From NCBI GenBank assembly GCA_016711205.1, contig JADJTM010000001.1, forward strand, positions 1,178,001 through 1,242,000: a stretch of DNA of 64,000 bases, read 5' to 3'. Within the stretch, counting starts at the first letter, position 1. Every line of letters begins with the position of its first letter. This document shows, piece by piece, positions 9,082 to 18,185 of the stretch. Source of the DNA: Micropruina sp. (GTDB lineage: Bacteria; Actinomycetota; Actinomycetes; Propionibacteriales; Propionibacteriaceae). The position numbers and the translations under genes were made by a program. A model generated the notes under the pieces. The model was given only the letters and a program-made list of their open reading frames with translations, was not told where the DNA came from and did no database searches.

Positions 9082-10561
9082 ATGTTTGTCTGGGATTGGT
9101 GGAACCCGTTCAGTTCCCTGGGGTCGCAGGCGGCGAAGGTCGCCGCCGACGCGTGGATCGCGGCCTGTTTGAGCTTTTGGAACGCCGGGTTGTGGCTGTT
9201 GCGGTTGGTGTTGGGCTGGATGGACGCCTGGCTGACCCCGGACCTGTCCGGGGACGGTCCGGGCCACGACCTGTACGGAACGACGTTCTGGATCGCCGGG
9301 GTGCTGCTGGTGATCATGATGCTGATCCAGCTCGGCATCGCCGCGTTCCGCCGGGACGGCAAAAGTTTGGGTCGGGCCCTGGTCGGTGTGGCCCAGTTCA
9401 TGGTGATCGTGGGTGGCTGGATCGGCTACACGGTCGCGGTCACCGCCGCTGTGGGCGGGTTAACCCGGGCCTGCATGGAGTCGCTGATGAACGTCACCTC
9501 CTGGAAGCAGTGGGCACCGTTCAACGCGGCCGGTATCGACGCCAAAACGATCACCGATGGCGGCATCGCTGCAGTGTTGGGACTGTTGGGGTTGCTGGTG
9601 TGGCTGGGTGCGATCGCGCACCTAGTGGTGATCCTGGCCCGTGACGCCGCCTTGATGGTGCTGGTCGCGACGGGACCGATCGCGGCGGCCGGCCTGGCCA
9701 ACGAAACCACCCGAGCCTGGTTTTGGAAAATGTTCCGCTGGTTCCATGCCGCAGTGTTCACCCCGCTGCTGGTAGTGATCGTGACCGGGGTGGGAATGAA
9801 GTTCGCCGCCGGGTGCCGCTCACCGCGACCGGCGGCCCTGAAGCCTCCATCGGCACCGCAGTGCCGGCGGTGATCCTGATCTGCATCTCCACCGTGGCGC
9901 CGTTGGCGCTGTTCAAGCTGTTGGCGTTCGTCGACCCGGGCACCGCCTCCGGGGCGGCAATGCGAGCCGGAATGGCCGCCATGGGCGGCATGCAGGCGAT
10001 GGCGGCCGGTGACCCGACCGCCGCCGCAGCCTCCGGTTCCCAGGCCGACTCCGAGGGTCGCTCGGACGGGGAGGCCAGCGCGGAGGAGGCAACCACCGCG
10101 AAAGCGGCCGGGGCAGCCCAGATGGGTTCCAGCCTGCTCGGTGGCGCCGGAATGGCGTTCGCGGCCGGTATCGGTGCGGTGATGAAGGTCGGCTCGATGG
10201 GCGCCTCGGCCTTCACCGACGTGACCAACCAGCAAGGCGTCGGGCACAACACCGACCAGCCCCACTACCAGGCCGGATCCCGCGACGGCGCCGCCCGCGC
10301 CAACCGGGAAGCCAACAACGACAGCGGCAGCGATGACCAGCCGCCGAACGGCGACCCAGCCACCTCGATGCCCGCTGGTGGCGGCGGTGCCGGCTCCGGC
10401 AACGACCTGGCGCGGGCAGCGGCAGCGGCAGGGGTGGCGACGCTGGTGGCGCGGGCGGCGGCGGGAAACCGCCTGTTGGGGGTGGTGTTGGCGGCTTGGG
10501 GGCTGCTGCTGGTGGGGCCAGCACCGCCGAGGTCGCAGAAGTGGCCGTGGTGGCCCTGTAG
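9082..10561 (+). pseudogene. TrbL-like multi-helix conjugation membrane protein, two frameshifts
   Basis: The 5' part (9082 to about 9812) has an amphipathic start (WDWWNPFSSLG) and several transmembrane helices. The frame shifts at GCCGGG near 9812, after which the protein resumes with VPLTATGGPEASIGTAVPAV and ILICISTVAPLALFKLLAFV, a conserved block of actinobacterial TrbL-like proteins. An Ala/Gly-rich cytoplasmic tail follows. A second shift in the Gly-rich tail near 10.4 kb leads to a natural-looking end (...STAEVAEVAVVAL) with stop at 10559-10561. Role: inner-membrane channel component of the mating apparatus, by family. Confidence 0.65.
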
Positions 10562-10605
10562 CGGGCTGAGCGCAAAGCAGGACTCGATCAAGGGGAGTGT
10601 GGGAG

Positions 10606-10809
10606 ATGGCGGCGGTATACAGCGATTACAGCCGGGACCGGGTGGGGTTGTTCTTCGGGTTGACCGGCGTCCAGTTGGGCATCCTGGTCGGAGCCGGCGC
10701 GCCGCTGCTGTGGGCGATCAACCAGCAGCGCTGGCTGTTGATGCTGATGTTGGCGTTGCTGTGGGCAATGGTTGCGGTGCCGGTCACCACCAGCTTCGCC
10801 GCCCGGTGA
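10606..10809 (+). pseudogene. SCO6880-family conjugation protein, truncated after 67 residues
   Basis: Starts at ATG 10606 after GGGAG. The N-terminus (YSDYSRDRVGLFFGLTGVQL) and two following helices match the beginning of SCO6880-family proteins, which normally run to several hundred residues. Here the reading stops at VTTSFAAR, right after the second helix. Eight bases further begins the 3' end of an unrelated convergent sugar-binding-protein gene. The missing cytoplasmic part and all downstream transfer genes indicate a deletion endpoint, or an assembly misjoin, at about 10.81 kb. Confidence 0.65.
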
Positions 10810-10817
10810 ATCCGGGG

Positions 10818-12185
10818 CTACGAAGCGGCCGCCTTGTTGGCGGCGTCCTGCGCCTTCTGCAAACCCTCCGCGACCGGGGTGCGGCCCAGGAAGATCTCGT
10901 TGAAGGTCGGCTTCCAGGCCGCAAACGCCGCCCCGTAGTTCTCGCCGGCCGGTGCCGAGACCGACGGCATGGCGCCCTGCGCGGCGAACTGGGCGGGGTC
11001 CACGTTCTTGGCCTTCCAGAAGTCGTTGAACGCCGGTTGCGCGCTGGTCACCGCGGGCATCGCTGCGCCGGTGGAGCCGATGAACTTGGCGCCGTCGCCG
11101 GAACCCAGCCACTGCAGCACCTTCCGGGTCAGCTCGGGGTTCTTGCTCTTGGCGTTGCCCGACACGATCACCGAGTTGACCACCGACACCGCGCCCTTCG
11201 GACCGGCCGGCATCGGGGCGATCCCCCATTCGAACTTCGCCCCGTCCGCGACGTTCTTGAGGTTGTAGACGCCCGACTGGAACAGCGCGATCTTGCCCTG
11301 CAGAAACTGGTCGCGGGTGAAGTCGCCGTTGTCGTTGGTGTTGGACGCGGCCGGCGACACCCTGTGCTTGTTGATCAGGTCAACGATGTACTGGAACGCC
11401 GCGACCGACTCCGGTGAGGAGAAAACGAACCTGCCGTCGGCGTCCTGGAACTGGCCGCCGTTGCTGCCGATGAAGTTGTAGTAGATGCCCTGCAGGTCCT
11501 GGGCGGCGGAGTAGCCCCACTGCTTGGGCTTGGCGCCGTTGAAGCCGCTCTCGTCGCCCCGCTTGCCGGCGGCATCGATGGTGAGCTTCTTCAGGATCGG
11601 CAGCAGGGTGTCGGTACTGCCGCCGCCGGGCGCCCAGACCAGGCCGTTGAGCTGATCGGGGGTGATGCCGGCGTCGTCCAGCAACTTCTTGTTGTAGTAC
11701 ACGGCGATGCCGCCGTCGGTGAGCTGCGGGACGCCCCACAACTTGCCGTCGCGGGTGTATTGCTCGACGGCCGCGGGCACCCAGTCGGCCTTCAGCGAGT
11801 CGAACGCGGAGCCGATTTCGAGCAGCGAGTTGGACGTGACGTACGGCTGCAGGTAGCTGCCGTTCATCATGAAGATGTCGTCGGCGGTACCGCCACCCAC
11901 GTCGGTGCGCAGCTTGGTGAAGTAGTCGGCCCACGGCACCAGCACGGTCTTGACCGTGATGCCCGGGTTGGCCTTCTTGAACTCGGCGAACGAGGCGTCG
12001 TAGGCCTTCTGCACCTGCTCGTCCCACAGTCGGACGGTCACGGTGCCGGTCAAGCCGGACCCGGTCGCGGTGGGCGCCGAAGCGGTCTGCTGAGCGGCGG
12101 GGGAACAGCCGGCGGCACCGATCAGCCGCGCACGCCACGCCGGCCACGAAAGTCCGGCGGCCCAACGGTGGATGCCGCAGATCAC
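10818..12185 (-). CDS. CUT1 sugar ABC transporter substrate-binding lipoprotein
   Basis: A 455-residue extracellular solute-binding protein (family 1). The GTG at 12185 follows a strong GGAGGAGG. A lipobox LIGAAGC lies at about residues 21-27, but the preceding signal region reads oddly (WPAWRARLIG). The overlapping frame encodes RHPPLGRRTFVAGVACA, a much better twin-Arg-like signal, so small compensating indels probably disturb the first 70 bases. The mature part has typical family features (FKKANPGITVKTV, DDIFMMNGSYLQPYV, GVPQLTDGGIAVYYNKKLLD). It delivers an unidentified sugar to the two permeases encoded upstream on the same strand. Confidence 0.87.
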   Translation of the reverse strand: MICGIHRWAAGLSWPAWRARLIGAAGCSPAAQQTASAPTATGSGLTGTVTVRLWDEQVQKAYDASFAEFKKANPGITVKTVLVPWADYFTKLRTDVGGGTADDIFMMNGSYLQPYVTSNSLLEIGSAFDSLKADWVPAAVEQYTRDGKLWGVPQLTDGGIAVYYNKKLLDDAGITPDQLNGLVWAPGGGSTDTLLPILKKLTIDAAGKRGDESGFNGAKPKQWGYSAAQDLQGIYYNFIGSNGGQFQDADGRFVFSSPESVAAFQYIVDLINKHRVSPAASNTNDNGDFTRDQFLQGKIALFQSGVYNLKNVADGAKFEWGIAPMPAGPKGAVSVVNSVIVSGNAKSKNPELTRKVLQWLGSGDGAKFIGSTGAAMPAVTSAQPAFNDFWKAKNVDPAQFAAQGAMPSVSAPAGENYGAAFAAWKPTFNEIFLGRTPVAEGLQKAQDAANKAAAS

Positions 12186-12241
12186 AGGGCTCCTCCTCCA
12201 GTTGGTAGCTCAATAATCACATCATTGGGGCAAACCGACGC

Positions 12242-13072
12242 TCATTTGAACCCGGTCAGCGCGATCGATTCGACGATGGTGCGCTGGAAGATCGCGAACA
12301 GCACCAGCAGCGGGGCCATCGCGACCGTGGTGGCGGCCATCACCAGGGTCCAGTTGGCGTTGTACTGGCTCTGCAGGTTGGCCGTGGCGACCGTGATCAC
12401 CTGCCAATCGCGCCCGCTGGTGATGATCAGCGGCCACATGAAGTTGTTCCAGTGACTGACAACGGTGATGATCGCCAGCGTCGAGACGATGCCCCTGCTC
12501 AGCGGCACCACGATCTGCCACAGAATGCGCCAGTCGCCGGCGCCGTCGATGCGGGCGGCGTCGATCAGGTCGTCAGGAATGCTGCGAAAGTGCTCGCGCA
12601 GCAGAAACACCGCGTACGGCGAGCCGAACATGAACGGCAGTACCAGCGCCCAGAAGGTGTTGCGCATGCCGACCTGCGCCATCATCACGTACAGAGGGAT
12701 GACGATCACCACCTGCGGCACCATCAAGGTGGCGAGGTAGATCCAGAACAGGATGTCGCGGCCGGCGAAGCGCAGCTTGGCGAAGGCATAGGCCGCCATG
12801 ATCGAGAACAGCAACTGCCCGACCAGAATCACCGCCACCATCTGTGCGGTCACCGCGATCGGACTGATGAAGCTGTAGTCGCCGCTGAACAGCCGCACGA
12901 AGTTTTCGGTGGTGATCGGGTTGGGCAGGTTCAGTGCCGGTTCGGACGCGAACTGCTGCGGCGACTTGAACGCGGTCATGAAGCTGAGCGCGAAGGGGGC
13001 CAGGGTCAGCACCGCCGCCACCAGCAGCACCAGATAGGTCAGAGCGTCCGCGAGCGGGGTACGGCGCCGCAC
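12242..13072 (-). CDS. CUT1 sugar ABC transporter permease, MalG type
   Basis: This 276-residue permease has six predicted helices and the MalG EAA loop DAARIDGAGDWRILWQIVVP before the fifth. The C-terminus ends SIALTGFK, as in many family members. It lies between the MalF-type permease and the binding-protein gene, all on the minus strand. Its 5' side abuts a long G-rich tract (13077-13130), so the true start is uncertain; the start at 13072 (MRRRTPLADALTYLVLL) leaves a normal short cytoplasmic tail. No ATPase gene is present in the cluster, which is common where one MsiK-type ATPase serves many importers. Confidence 0.88.
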   Translation of the reverse strand: MRRRTPLADALTYLVLLVAAVLTLAPFALSFMTAFKSPQQFASEPALNLPNPITTENFVRLFSGDYSFISPIAVTAQMVAVILVGQLLFSIMAAYAFAKLRFAGRDILFWIYLATLMVPQVVIVIPLYVMMAQVGMRNTFWALVLPFMFGSPYAVFLLREHFRSIPDDLIDAARIDGAGDWRILWQIVVPLSRGIVSTLAIITVVSHWNNFMWPLIITSGRDWQVITVATANLQSQYNANWTLVMAATTVAMAPLLVLFAIFQRTIVESIALTGFK

Positions 13073-13076
13073 GCCC

Positions 13077-13130
13077 GGGGGACGGGGGGGGTTGGTGGGT
13101 TTGGGGGGGGGGGGGGGGGGGGGGGCGGCG
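13077..13130. repeat. Poly-G tract between the two permease genes
   Basis: The sequence is almost pure G/T on the plus strand and includes 23 consecutive G at 13103-13125. It fills the gap between the MalF and MalG genes, where a normal intergenic region and the MalG ribosome-binding site would be expected. A similar tract lies at 14582-14680. Such runs can come from base-calling artefacts or be true low-complexity DNA. Confidence 0.85.
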
Positions 13131-13159
13131 ACGCAGCGCCGGCGTTCAGTCCGGTGCCT

Positions 13160-14059
13160 TCAGCTGAGGTCATAGGTGATCCTGTCGGCGAAGAACCGCT
13201 GTTGCACGACGGTGACGACCACGAGAATGACGAACAGCACCAGCGCCATCACCGAAGCGCGGCCCAGGTTGAACCCCCCCTGGAACGCCTCCAGATAGAT
13301 GCGGGTGGCGATCACGTCGGTGGTCCCTTCGGGCCCGCCGTTGGGGGTCAGGGCATAGATCTGGTCGAACGCCTGAAACGCCGAGATGACGCCGGTGACC
13401 AGAACGAAGAACATGGTCGGCCCCAGCAACGGCAGCTTGATCTGCCAGAACACCTGCCAGCCACCGGCCCCGTCCAGTTGCGCGGCCTCGAGCACCTGGT
13501 CGGGAATCGCGGCCAGCCCGGCCATGAAGAACAGCGTGGTGTAGCCGACCTGCGACCAGATAGTCACCCCGGCGACGGCCGGCATGGCCAGAGCGGGGTT
13601 CGACAGCCACTCGACGCTGATGCCCAGCAGGTTGTTCAGCGCACCGTCGTAGGGGGCGAGAACCCACTTCCACACCACGCCCAGGGCCAGCGGCGCGCAG
13701 ATCCACGGAATGACGTAGATCACCCGGAACAGGCCGGAACCGGGCAGCCCACGGGTCAGCAGCACGGCCATGAACAGGCCCAGCGCGGTCTGCAACGGAA
13801 TCACCGACACCACGAAGATCACCGTGCGCCACAGCGAGTTGCCGAAGGTGGCATCGGTCAGCACGTCGGCGTAGTTGGCCAGCCCGACGAACCGCATCGG
13901 GGCCAGCAGATCCCACTTGTTGAGCGACAGCCAGATCACGATCAGGATCGGGAAGATCAGAAACGCGGACAACCCGAAGAGGCTCGGTGCCAGCAGCAGG
14001 CCGGACAGCCGGCCGTGGCGCAGATGACCCGGCGAACGCAGTCCGCGGAGGTTCGGCAC
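13160..14059 (-). CDS. CUT1 sugar ABC transporter permease, MalF/UgpA type
   Basis: First gene of the minus-strand sugar operon, 299 residues. It has six predicted helices, the EAA loop EAAQLDGAGGWQVFWQIKLP, and the conserved TPNGGPEGTTDVIATRIYLEA stretch near the C-terminus, characteristic of UgpA/MalF-like permeases. It forms the channel with the MalG-type partner downstream. The substrate class (oligosaccharide or glycerol-phosphate-like) cannot be resolved. No regulator or hydrolase gene adjoins the operon to help. Confidence 0.9.
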   Translation of the reverse strand: MPNLRGLRSPGHLRHGRLSGLLLAPSLFGLSAFLIFPILIVIWLSLNKWDLLAPMRFVGLANYADVLTDATFGNSLWRTVIFVVSVIPLQTALGLFMAVLLTRGLPGSGLFRVIYVIPWICAPLALGVVWKWVLAPYDGALNNLLGISVEWLSNPALAMPAVAGVTIWSQVGYTTLFFMAGLAAIPDQVLEAAQLDGAGGWQVFWQIKLPLLGPTMFFVLVTGVISAFQAFDQIYALTPNGGPEGTTDVIATRIYLEAFQGGFNLGRASVMALVLFVILVVVTVVQQRFFADRITYDLS

Positions 14060-14161
14060 GGCAGGGAGCCTAGTGTCGGGCGCAGCCGTCCGCCAGATCT
14101 TGAGATTTCAACAGAGCCACCGGACAAGGATGTTTGATCTGTCAGGCACTATCCTCGACCC

Positions 14162-14572
14162 ATGAACCCCCGCTACGGAATCATCGCCGCAACGTTCGCT
14201 GTGCTGCCGCTCGCTGCCTGCAGCGGTGGGGCAGCCGCAACCTCCGCGGCTCCCGCGACCAGCGCCGCCCAACCGGCGACCAGCGCGGCAGCCACCGCCG
14301 CCGCCACGTCCGCGCCCGCCACGTCCGCCGGCACGAAGAGCTACACGCTGGCGGAGGTTGCGACGCACAACAAGCAATCCGACTGCTGGGCGGCCATCGA
14401 CGCTGAGGTGTACGACCTCACCGAATGGATCAGCAAACACCCCGGCGGGCCGGACAAGATCCTGGGCCTGTGCGGCACCGACGCCACCTCCGCGTTCAGC
14501 ACCCAGCATGACGGCCAGGCCAAACCCAACACCCAACTGGCCAGCTTCAAGGTCGGCGACCTGACCGACTGA
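14162..14572 (+). CDS. Exported cytochrome b5-like heme-binding lipoprotein
   Basis: A 136-residue lipoprotein: signal peptide with lipobox LAAC (Cys20), an Ala/Thr/Ser linker (21-58), then a cytochrome b5-like domain (59-136). The heme-ligand candidates are His93 in HPGG and His116 in TQHDG. Cys75 (SDCW) and Cys104 (GLCG) could form a disulfide outside the cell. The same pair recurs in the protein encoded at 15487-16256. Stand-alone b5 domains exported as lipoproteins are uncommon in bacteria; an extracytoplasmic electron-transfer or heme-sensing role is inferred only. Confidence 0.8.
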   Translation: MNPRYGIIAATFAVLPLAACSGGAAATSAAPATSAAQPATSAAATAAATSAPATSAGTKSYTLAEVATHNKQSDCWAAIDAEVYDLTEWISKHPGGPDKILGLCGTDATSAFSTQHDGQAKPNTQLASFKVGDLTD

Positions 14573-14581
14573 GCAGAAATC

Positions 14582-14680
<99 letters not shown>

Positions 14681-14736
14681 GCCCGCAGGGTCGCGACGGA
14701 ACCCACCCCTTGACCGGCCCGGGCAGACTGGACGCC

Positions 14737-15339
14737 ATGAGCAGCCAGACCCTGTCGCGGCGCGACTCCCCGTTACCGGCTCGTACCGCCGGCATCGTGA
14801 TCGGCGCCTGGACGGCCCTGCTGTGGGTGATCGAGATCGTCGATCAGCTCACCCGCGAAGCGCTGGAGCAGTTCGGCATCCACTCCTGGCAGGTGGCGTC
14901 GCTGCCGTCGATGTTCGTGTCTCCGCTGATCCACGACGACTGGGCGCATCTGGCGGCCAACACAGTGCCCTTCGCGGTGCTCGGCTTTCTGGTACTGCTC
15001 GGCGGGCTCGCTCGCGCCCTCTGGGCCACCATGGTGACCGTGGTGGTCAGCGGGCTGTTCGCCTGGCTGCTCAGCCCGCCCAACACGGTGACGATCGGCG
15101 CGAGCGGGCTGGTCTTCGGCTGGCTGACCTACCTGATGGTGCGGGCGGTGTTCACCCGTCACACGGTGCAGATCCTGATCGCCGTCGGCGTGCTGGTGCT
15201 CTATGGCAGCGTGCTGTGGGGCGTGCTGCCCACCCAGCCCGGCGTGTCGTGGCAGGCCCACCTGGGCGGCGCGGTCGGCGGCGCCCTGGCCGCCTGGTTG
15301 CTGCACGGACGGGATCGCGCAGCCGGCGTCGGTCGCTGA
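14737..15339 (+). CDS. Rhomboid-family intramembrane serine protease
   Basis: A 200-residue membrane protein with about six helices. It carries the rhomboid catalytic dyad: Ser123 in GASG and His175 in QAHLGG. The conserved HLAANTVPF (His71, Asn75) of helix 2 is also present. The ATG at 14737 is chosen because the upstream extension is short and unconserved. It would cleave membrane-anchored proteins within the bilayer; substrates are unknown. Position between two b5-like exported proteins is suggestive but proves no link. Confidence 0.88.
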   Translation: MSSQTLSRRDSPLPARTAGIVIGAWTALLWVIEIVDQLTREALEQFGIHSWQVASLPSMFVSPLIHDDWAHLAANTVPFAVLGFLVLLGGLARALWATMVTVVVSGLFAWLLSPPNTVTIGASGLVFGWLTYLMVRAVFTRHTVQILIAVGVLVLYGSVLWGVLPTQPGVSWQAHLGGAVGGALAAWLLHGRDRAAGVGR

Positions 15340-15436
15340 CTCGCGCCCTCGGCGTCGTCCCGAAGACGGGCCGTGGCCGAATCGACAGGTGATTCACAGC
15401 TTCGCACCCTCGGGGACGGTGACCCTGGCAGGTATT

Positions 15437-15450
15437 GTTGACATGTCAAC
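15437..15450. promoter_or_regulatory. Perfect palindrome GTTGACATGTCAAC, likely operator
   Basis: A 14-base perfect palindrome 37 bases upstream of the DUF2231/b5 gene start at 15487. Its TTGACA...TGTCAA form resembles sites of MarR-family repressors. No MarR-type regulator is encoded nearby. The region from 15340 to 15486 otherwise holds no gene. Confidence 0.5.
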
Positions 15451-15486
15451 GACTTGCCGACCGCCCCGCCACCCTAGGAGCCCGCA

Positions 15487-16256
15487 ATGTTCGACGTCTT
15501 TGGCCTACCCCTTCATCCGCTGGTCGTGCACGCGGTCGTGGTGCTGCTGCCGCTGTCGGCGATCGGCCTGATCGCCTGCGTTGCGGTGGGCAGGTGGCGT
15601 CGCCACTTCGCCGGCTTGAGCGTAATGGGCCTGGTGGTGGGCGCCGGGTCGGCGTTCGTGGCCGCCGCGTCCGGCAACGCACTCGCGGCGCAGGTCGGCA
15701 CACCCACCGCGCATCAGGCGATCGGGCAGGTGCTGCCCTGGGTGGCGACCGCGACCCTTGCCCTGTCCGCCGTGTGGTACTTCCTGCAGCGCGGCCGGGA
15801 CCAGCAGGCGCCGCTCACCAGGGGCATCGGCGTGCTGGCCGCGGTGGCTGCGGCGGGGTCCGTGGTGGTCACCGTGCTGGTCGGCCACAGCGGCGCGACC
15901 GCGGTGTGGGGCGGCACCCCGGCGCCCCGGCCACCACCGCCACCGGTAGCGCGACCGCGACAGCGACCGCGACCGCGACCGCTACCGGTACCCCGACCGC
16001 GAGCGCGAGCGCCGCCTCCGATCAGACCTACACCCTCGACCAGGTCAAGCAGCACAACACCCGGGCGGACTGCTGGGCGGCCATCGACGACGGCGTCTAC
16101 AACCTGACCGACTGGATCGCCCAGCACCCCGGCGGCGCCGAGCGCATCATCGGGATCTGCGGCACCGATGCCACCGCGGCGTTCACGAACCAGCATTCGG
16201 GCGAGCAGCGTCCGGAGACCCAGTTGACGCGGTTCTACATCGGCAAGCTCGGCTGA
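15487..16256 (+). CDS. DUF2231 membrane domain fused to cytochrome b5-like domain (one frameshift)
   Basis: The 5' part (ATG 15487, after a weak AGGAG) encodes a four-helix DUF2231-type domain beginning FGLPLHPLVVHAVVVLLPLS, with conserved His residues. At about 15925 the frame changes in a C/G run (CCCCGGCGCCCCGG). The restored product continues with an Ala/Thr linker and a b5-like domain: YTLDQVKQHNTRADCWA, HPGG, GICGTDAT and NQHSG. It therefore has the same Cys pair and His ligands as the lipoprotein at 14162-14572. A single base error is the simplest explanation. The predicted product is a membrane-tethered outward-facing heme protein. Confidence 0.72.
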
Positions 16257-16277
16257 GCGGAGCGCCGGTGGCCGGGA

Positions 16278-18107
16278 CTACTTCTTGCTCGACTCACCGG
16301 TGGACAACGCGGCCACGAACGCCTCCTGCGGCACCTCGACCCGGCCCACCATCTTCATGCGCTTCTTGCCCTCCTTCTGCTTCTCGAGCAGCTTGCGCTT
16401 GCGGGTGATGTCACCGCCGTAGCACTTGGCCAGCACGTCCTTGCGCATCGCCCGGACGGTCTCGCGGGCGATCACCCGCGAACCGATCGCGGCCTGGATC
16501 GGCACCTCGAACTGCTGCCGCGGAATGAGTTCCTTGAGCTTTTTCGCCATCGCCACGCCGTAGGCGTACGCCGCATCTGTGTGCACGATCGCACTGAAGG
16601 CGTCGACCGGCTCACCGTGCAGCAGAATGTCGACCTTGACCAGCTTGGCCATCTGTTCGCCGGCCGCGTCGTAGTCGAGGGAGGCGTAGCCCTTGGTGCG
16701 CGACTTCAGCGCGTCGAAGAAGTCGAAGACGATCTCTGCCAGCGGCAACTGGTAGCGGATCTCGACCCGGTCCTCGCTGAGGTAGTCCATGCCGGTCTGG
16801 GTGCCGCGGCGGGTCTGGCACAGCTCGAGAATCGTGCCGATGTAGTCGGTGGGGGTCAGGATCGTGGCCTTCACCACCGGCTCCCAGACCTCGGCGACCT
16901 TGCCCTCGGGGTACTCCGACGGGTTGGTCACCAGATGCTCGCTGCGATCCTCCATCACCACCCGGTACACCACGTTCGGCGCGGTCGAGATCAGGTCGAG
17001 GTTGAACTCACGCTCCAGACGCTCACGCACGATCTCCATGTGCAGCAGGCCCAGGAACCCGACCCGGAAGCCGAAGCCCAGGGCACCGGACGTCTCGGGC
17101 TCGTAGGTCAGCGCGGCGTCGTTGAGTTGCAGCTTGTCCAGCGCTTCACGCAGTTCGGGAAAGTCGGCACCGTCGATCGGGTAGAGCCCGGCGTAAACCA
17201 TCGGGTTCGGCTGCCGGTAGCCGCCCAGGTTCTCGGTGGCGGGCCGCTTCGTCAGCGTGACGGTGTCGCCGACCCGCGACTGCCGGACGTCCTTCACCCC
17301 GGTGATCAGGTAGCCCACCTCACCGACGCCCAGCCCCGTGGACGGCAGCGGATCGGGGCTGATCACGCCGAGCTCGAGCACCTCGTGGGTGGCTTTGGTC
17401 GACATCATCAGAATGCGGTCGCGGTGCTCCAACGCCCCGTCGACCACCCGCACGTAGGTGACCACGCCGCGATAGGTGTCGTAGACGGAGTCGAAGATCA
17501 GGGCGCGCGCCGGGGCGTCCGCGACCCCCACCGGGGCGGGAATCTGGGCCACGATCTCGTCCAGCAACTCGGTGACGCCCTCGCCGGTCTTGGCCGAGAC
17601 CCGAAAGACCTCGGACGGCTCGCAGCCGACCAGGTGTGCGATCTCGGCCGCGTACTTGTCGGGCTGCGCGCTGGGCAGGTCGATCTTGTTCAGCACCGGA
17701 ATGATGTGCAGGTCGGCGTCGAGCGCCAGGTACAGGTTGGCCAGGGTCTGCGCCTCGATGCCCTGCGCCGCGTCGATCAACAGAATGGCGCCCTCGCAGG
17801 CCGCCAGCGACCGGCTGACCTCGTAGGTGAAGTCGACGTGACCAGGGGTGTCGATCATGTTCAGCACATAATCACTGCCGCCGCTGCGCCACGGCATGCG
17901 CACCGCCTGGCTCTTGATGGTGATGCCACGCTCACGCTCGATGTCCATGCGGTCGAGGTACTGGGCCCGCATGGAGCGCCCGTCGACGACGCCGGTCGAC
18001 TGCAGCATGCGATCGGCCAGGGTGGATTTACCGTGGTCGATGTGGGCGATGATGCAGAAGTTGCGGAGTAGCTCCGGTGGCGTGGCGCCGGGACGTGGTG
18101 CAGACAT
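16278..18107 (-). CDS. lepA: Elongation factor 4 (LepA), ribosome back-translocase GTPase
   Basis: A 609-residue translation GTPase. G1 is AHIDHGKST, switch II DTPGHVDF, and NKID specifies guanine. The domain order matches EF-4: GTPase, EF-Tu domain 2-like, two EF-G-like domains (GFRVGFLGLLHMEIVRERLE), and the LepA-specific C-terminal domain (RKRKLLEKQKEGKKRMK). The start at 18107 is chosen because the preceding in-frame 11 residues lack family resemblance. It acts on stalled ribosomes. In many actinobacteria it adjoins rpsT and hemW; here gdhA and a PEP-binding gene intervene. Confidence 0.97.
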   Translation of the reverse strand: MSAPRPGATPPELLRNFCIIAHIDHGKSTLADRMLQSTGVVDGRSMRAQYLDRMDIERERGITIKSQAVRMPWRSGGSDYVLNMIDTPGHVDFTYEVSRSLAACEGAILLIDAAQGIEAQTLANLYLALDADLHIIPVLNKIDLPSAQPDKYAAEIAHLVGCEPSEVFRVSAKTGEGVTELLDEIVAQIPAPVGVADAPARALIFDSVYDTYRGVVTYVRVVDGALEHRDRILMMSTKATHEVLELGVISPDPLPSTGLGVGEVGYLITGVKDVRQSRVGDTVTLTKRPATENLGGYRQPNPMVYAGLYPIDGADFPELREALDKLQLNDAALTYEPETSGALGFGFRVGFLGLLHMEIVRERLEREFNLDLISTAPNVVYRVVMEDRSEHLVTNPSEYPEGKVAEVWEPVVKATILTPTDYIGTILELCQTRRGTQTGMDYLSEDRVEIRYQLPLAEIVFDFFDALKSRTKGYASLDYDAAGEQMAKLVKVDILLHGEPVDAFSAIVHTDAAYAYGVAMAKKLKELIPRQQFEVPIQAAIGSRVIARETVRAMRKDVLAKCYGGDITRKRKLLEKQKEGKKRMKMVGRVEVPQEAFVAALSTGESSKK

Positions 18108-18185
18108 GCAGCTTCCTGGGTTGAACGAGCAGCCCCTCACGATACCGTGCCCGTCGCCTCGCGCTCTCCGCTAGCGTGCTGACCC

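Larger units (their letters stand above)
5540..10809 (+). mobile_element. Remnant of an actinobacterial conjugative (ICE) module
   Basis: Seven consecutive plus-strand genes match the order of actinobacterial integrative-conjugative clusters: a membrane-anchored P-loop NTPase, a small coiled-coil protein, a ParA-like ATPase, a two-helix membrane protein, a membrane-anchored exported protein, a TrbL-like multi-helix protein and the start of an SCO6880-family protein. Five genes are frameshifted or truncated; only the two smallest intact ones read cleanly. VirB4/TraD-type motor, relaxase and integrase genes are absent. The module stops nine bases before the end of a convergent sugar-transport gene. 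Either decay plus deletion or assembly error could explain this. Confidence 0.7.

Noticed and set aside
12452..14137. A very long plus-strand open frame (561 codons) opposite the sugar permease genes
   Set aside because: It runs antisense to two well-conserved permeases, is dominated by Gly, His, Gln, Asp and Arg, and passes through the poly-G tract. It is a high-GC shadow frame.
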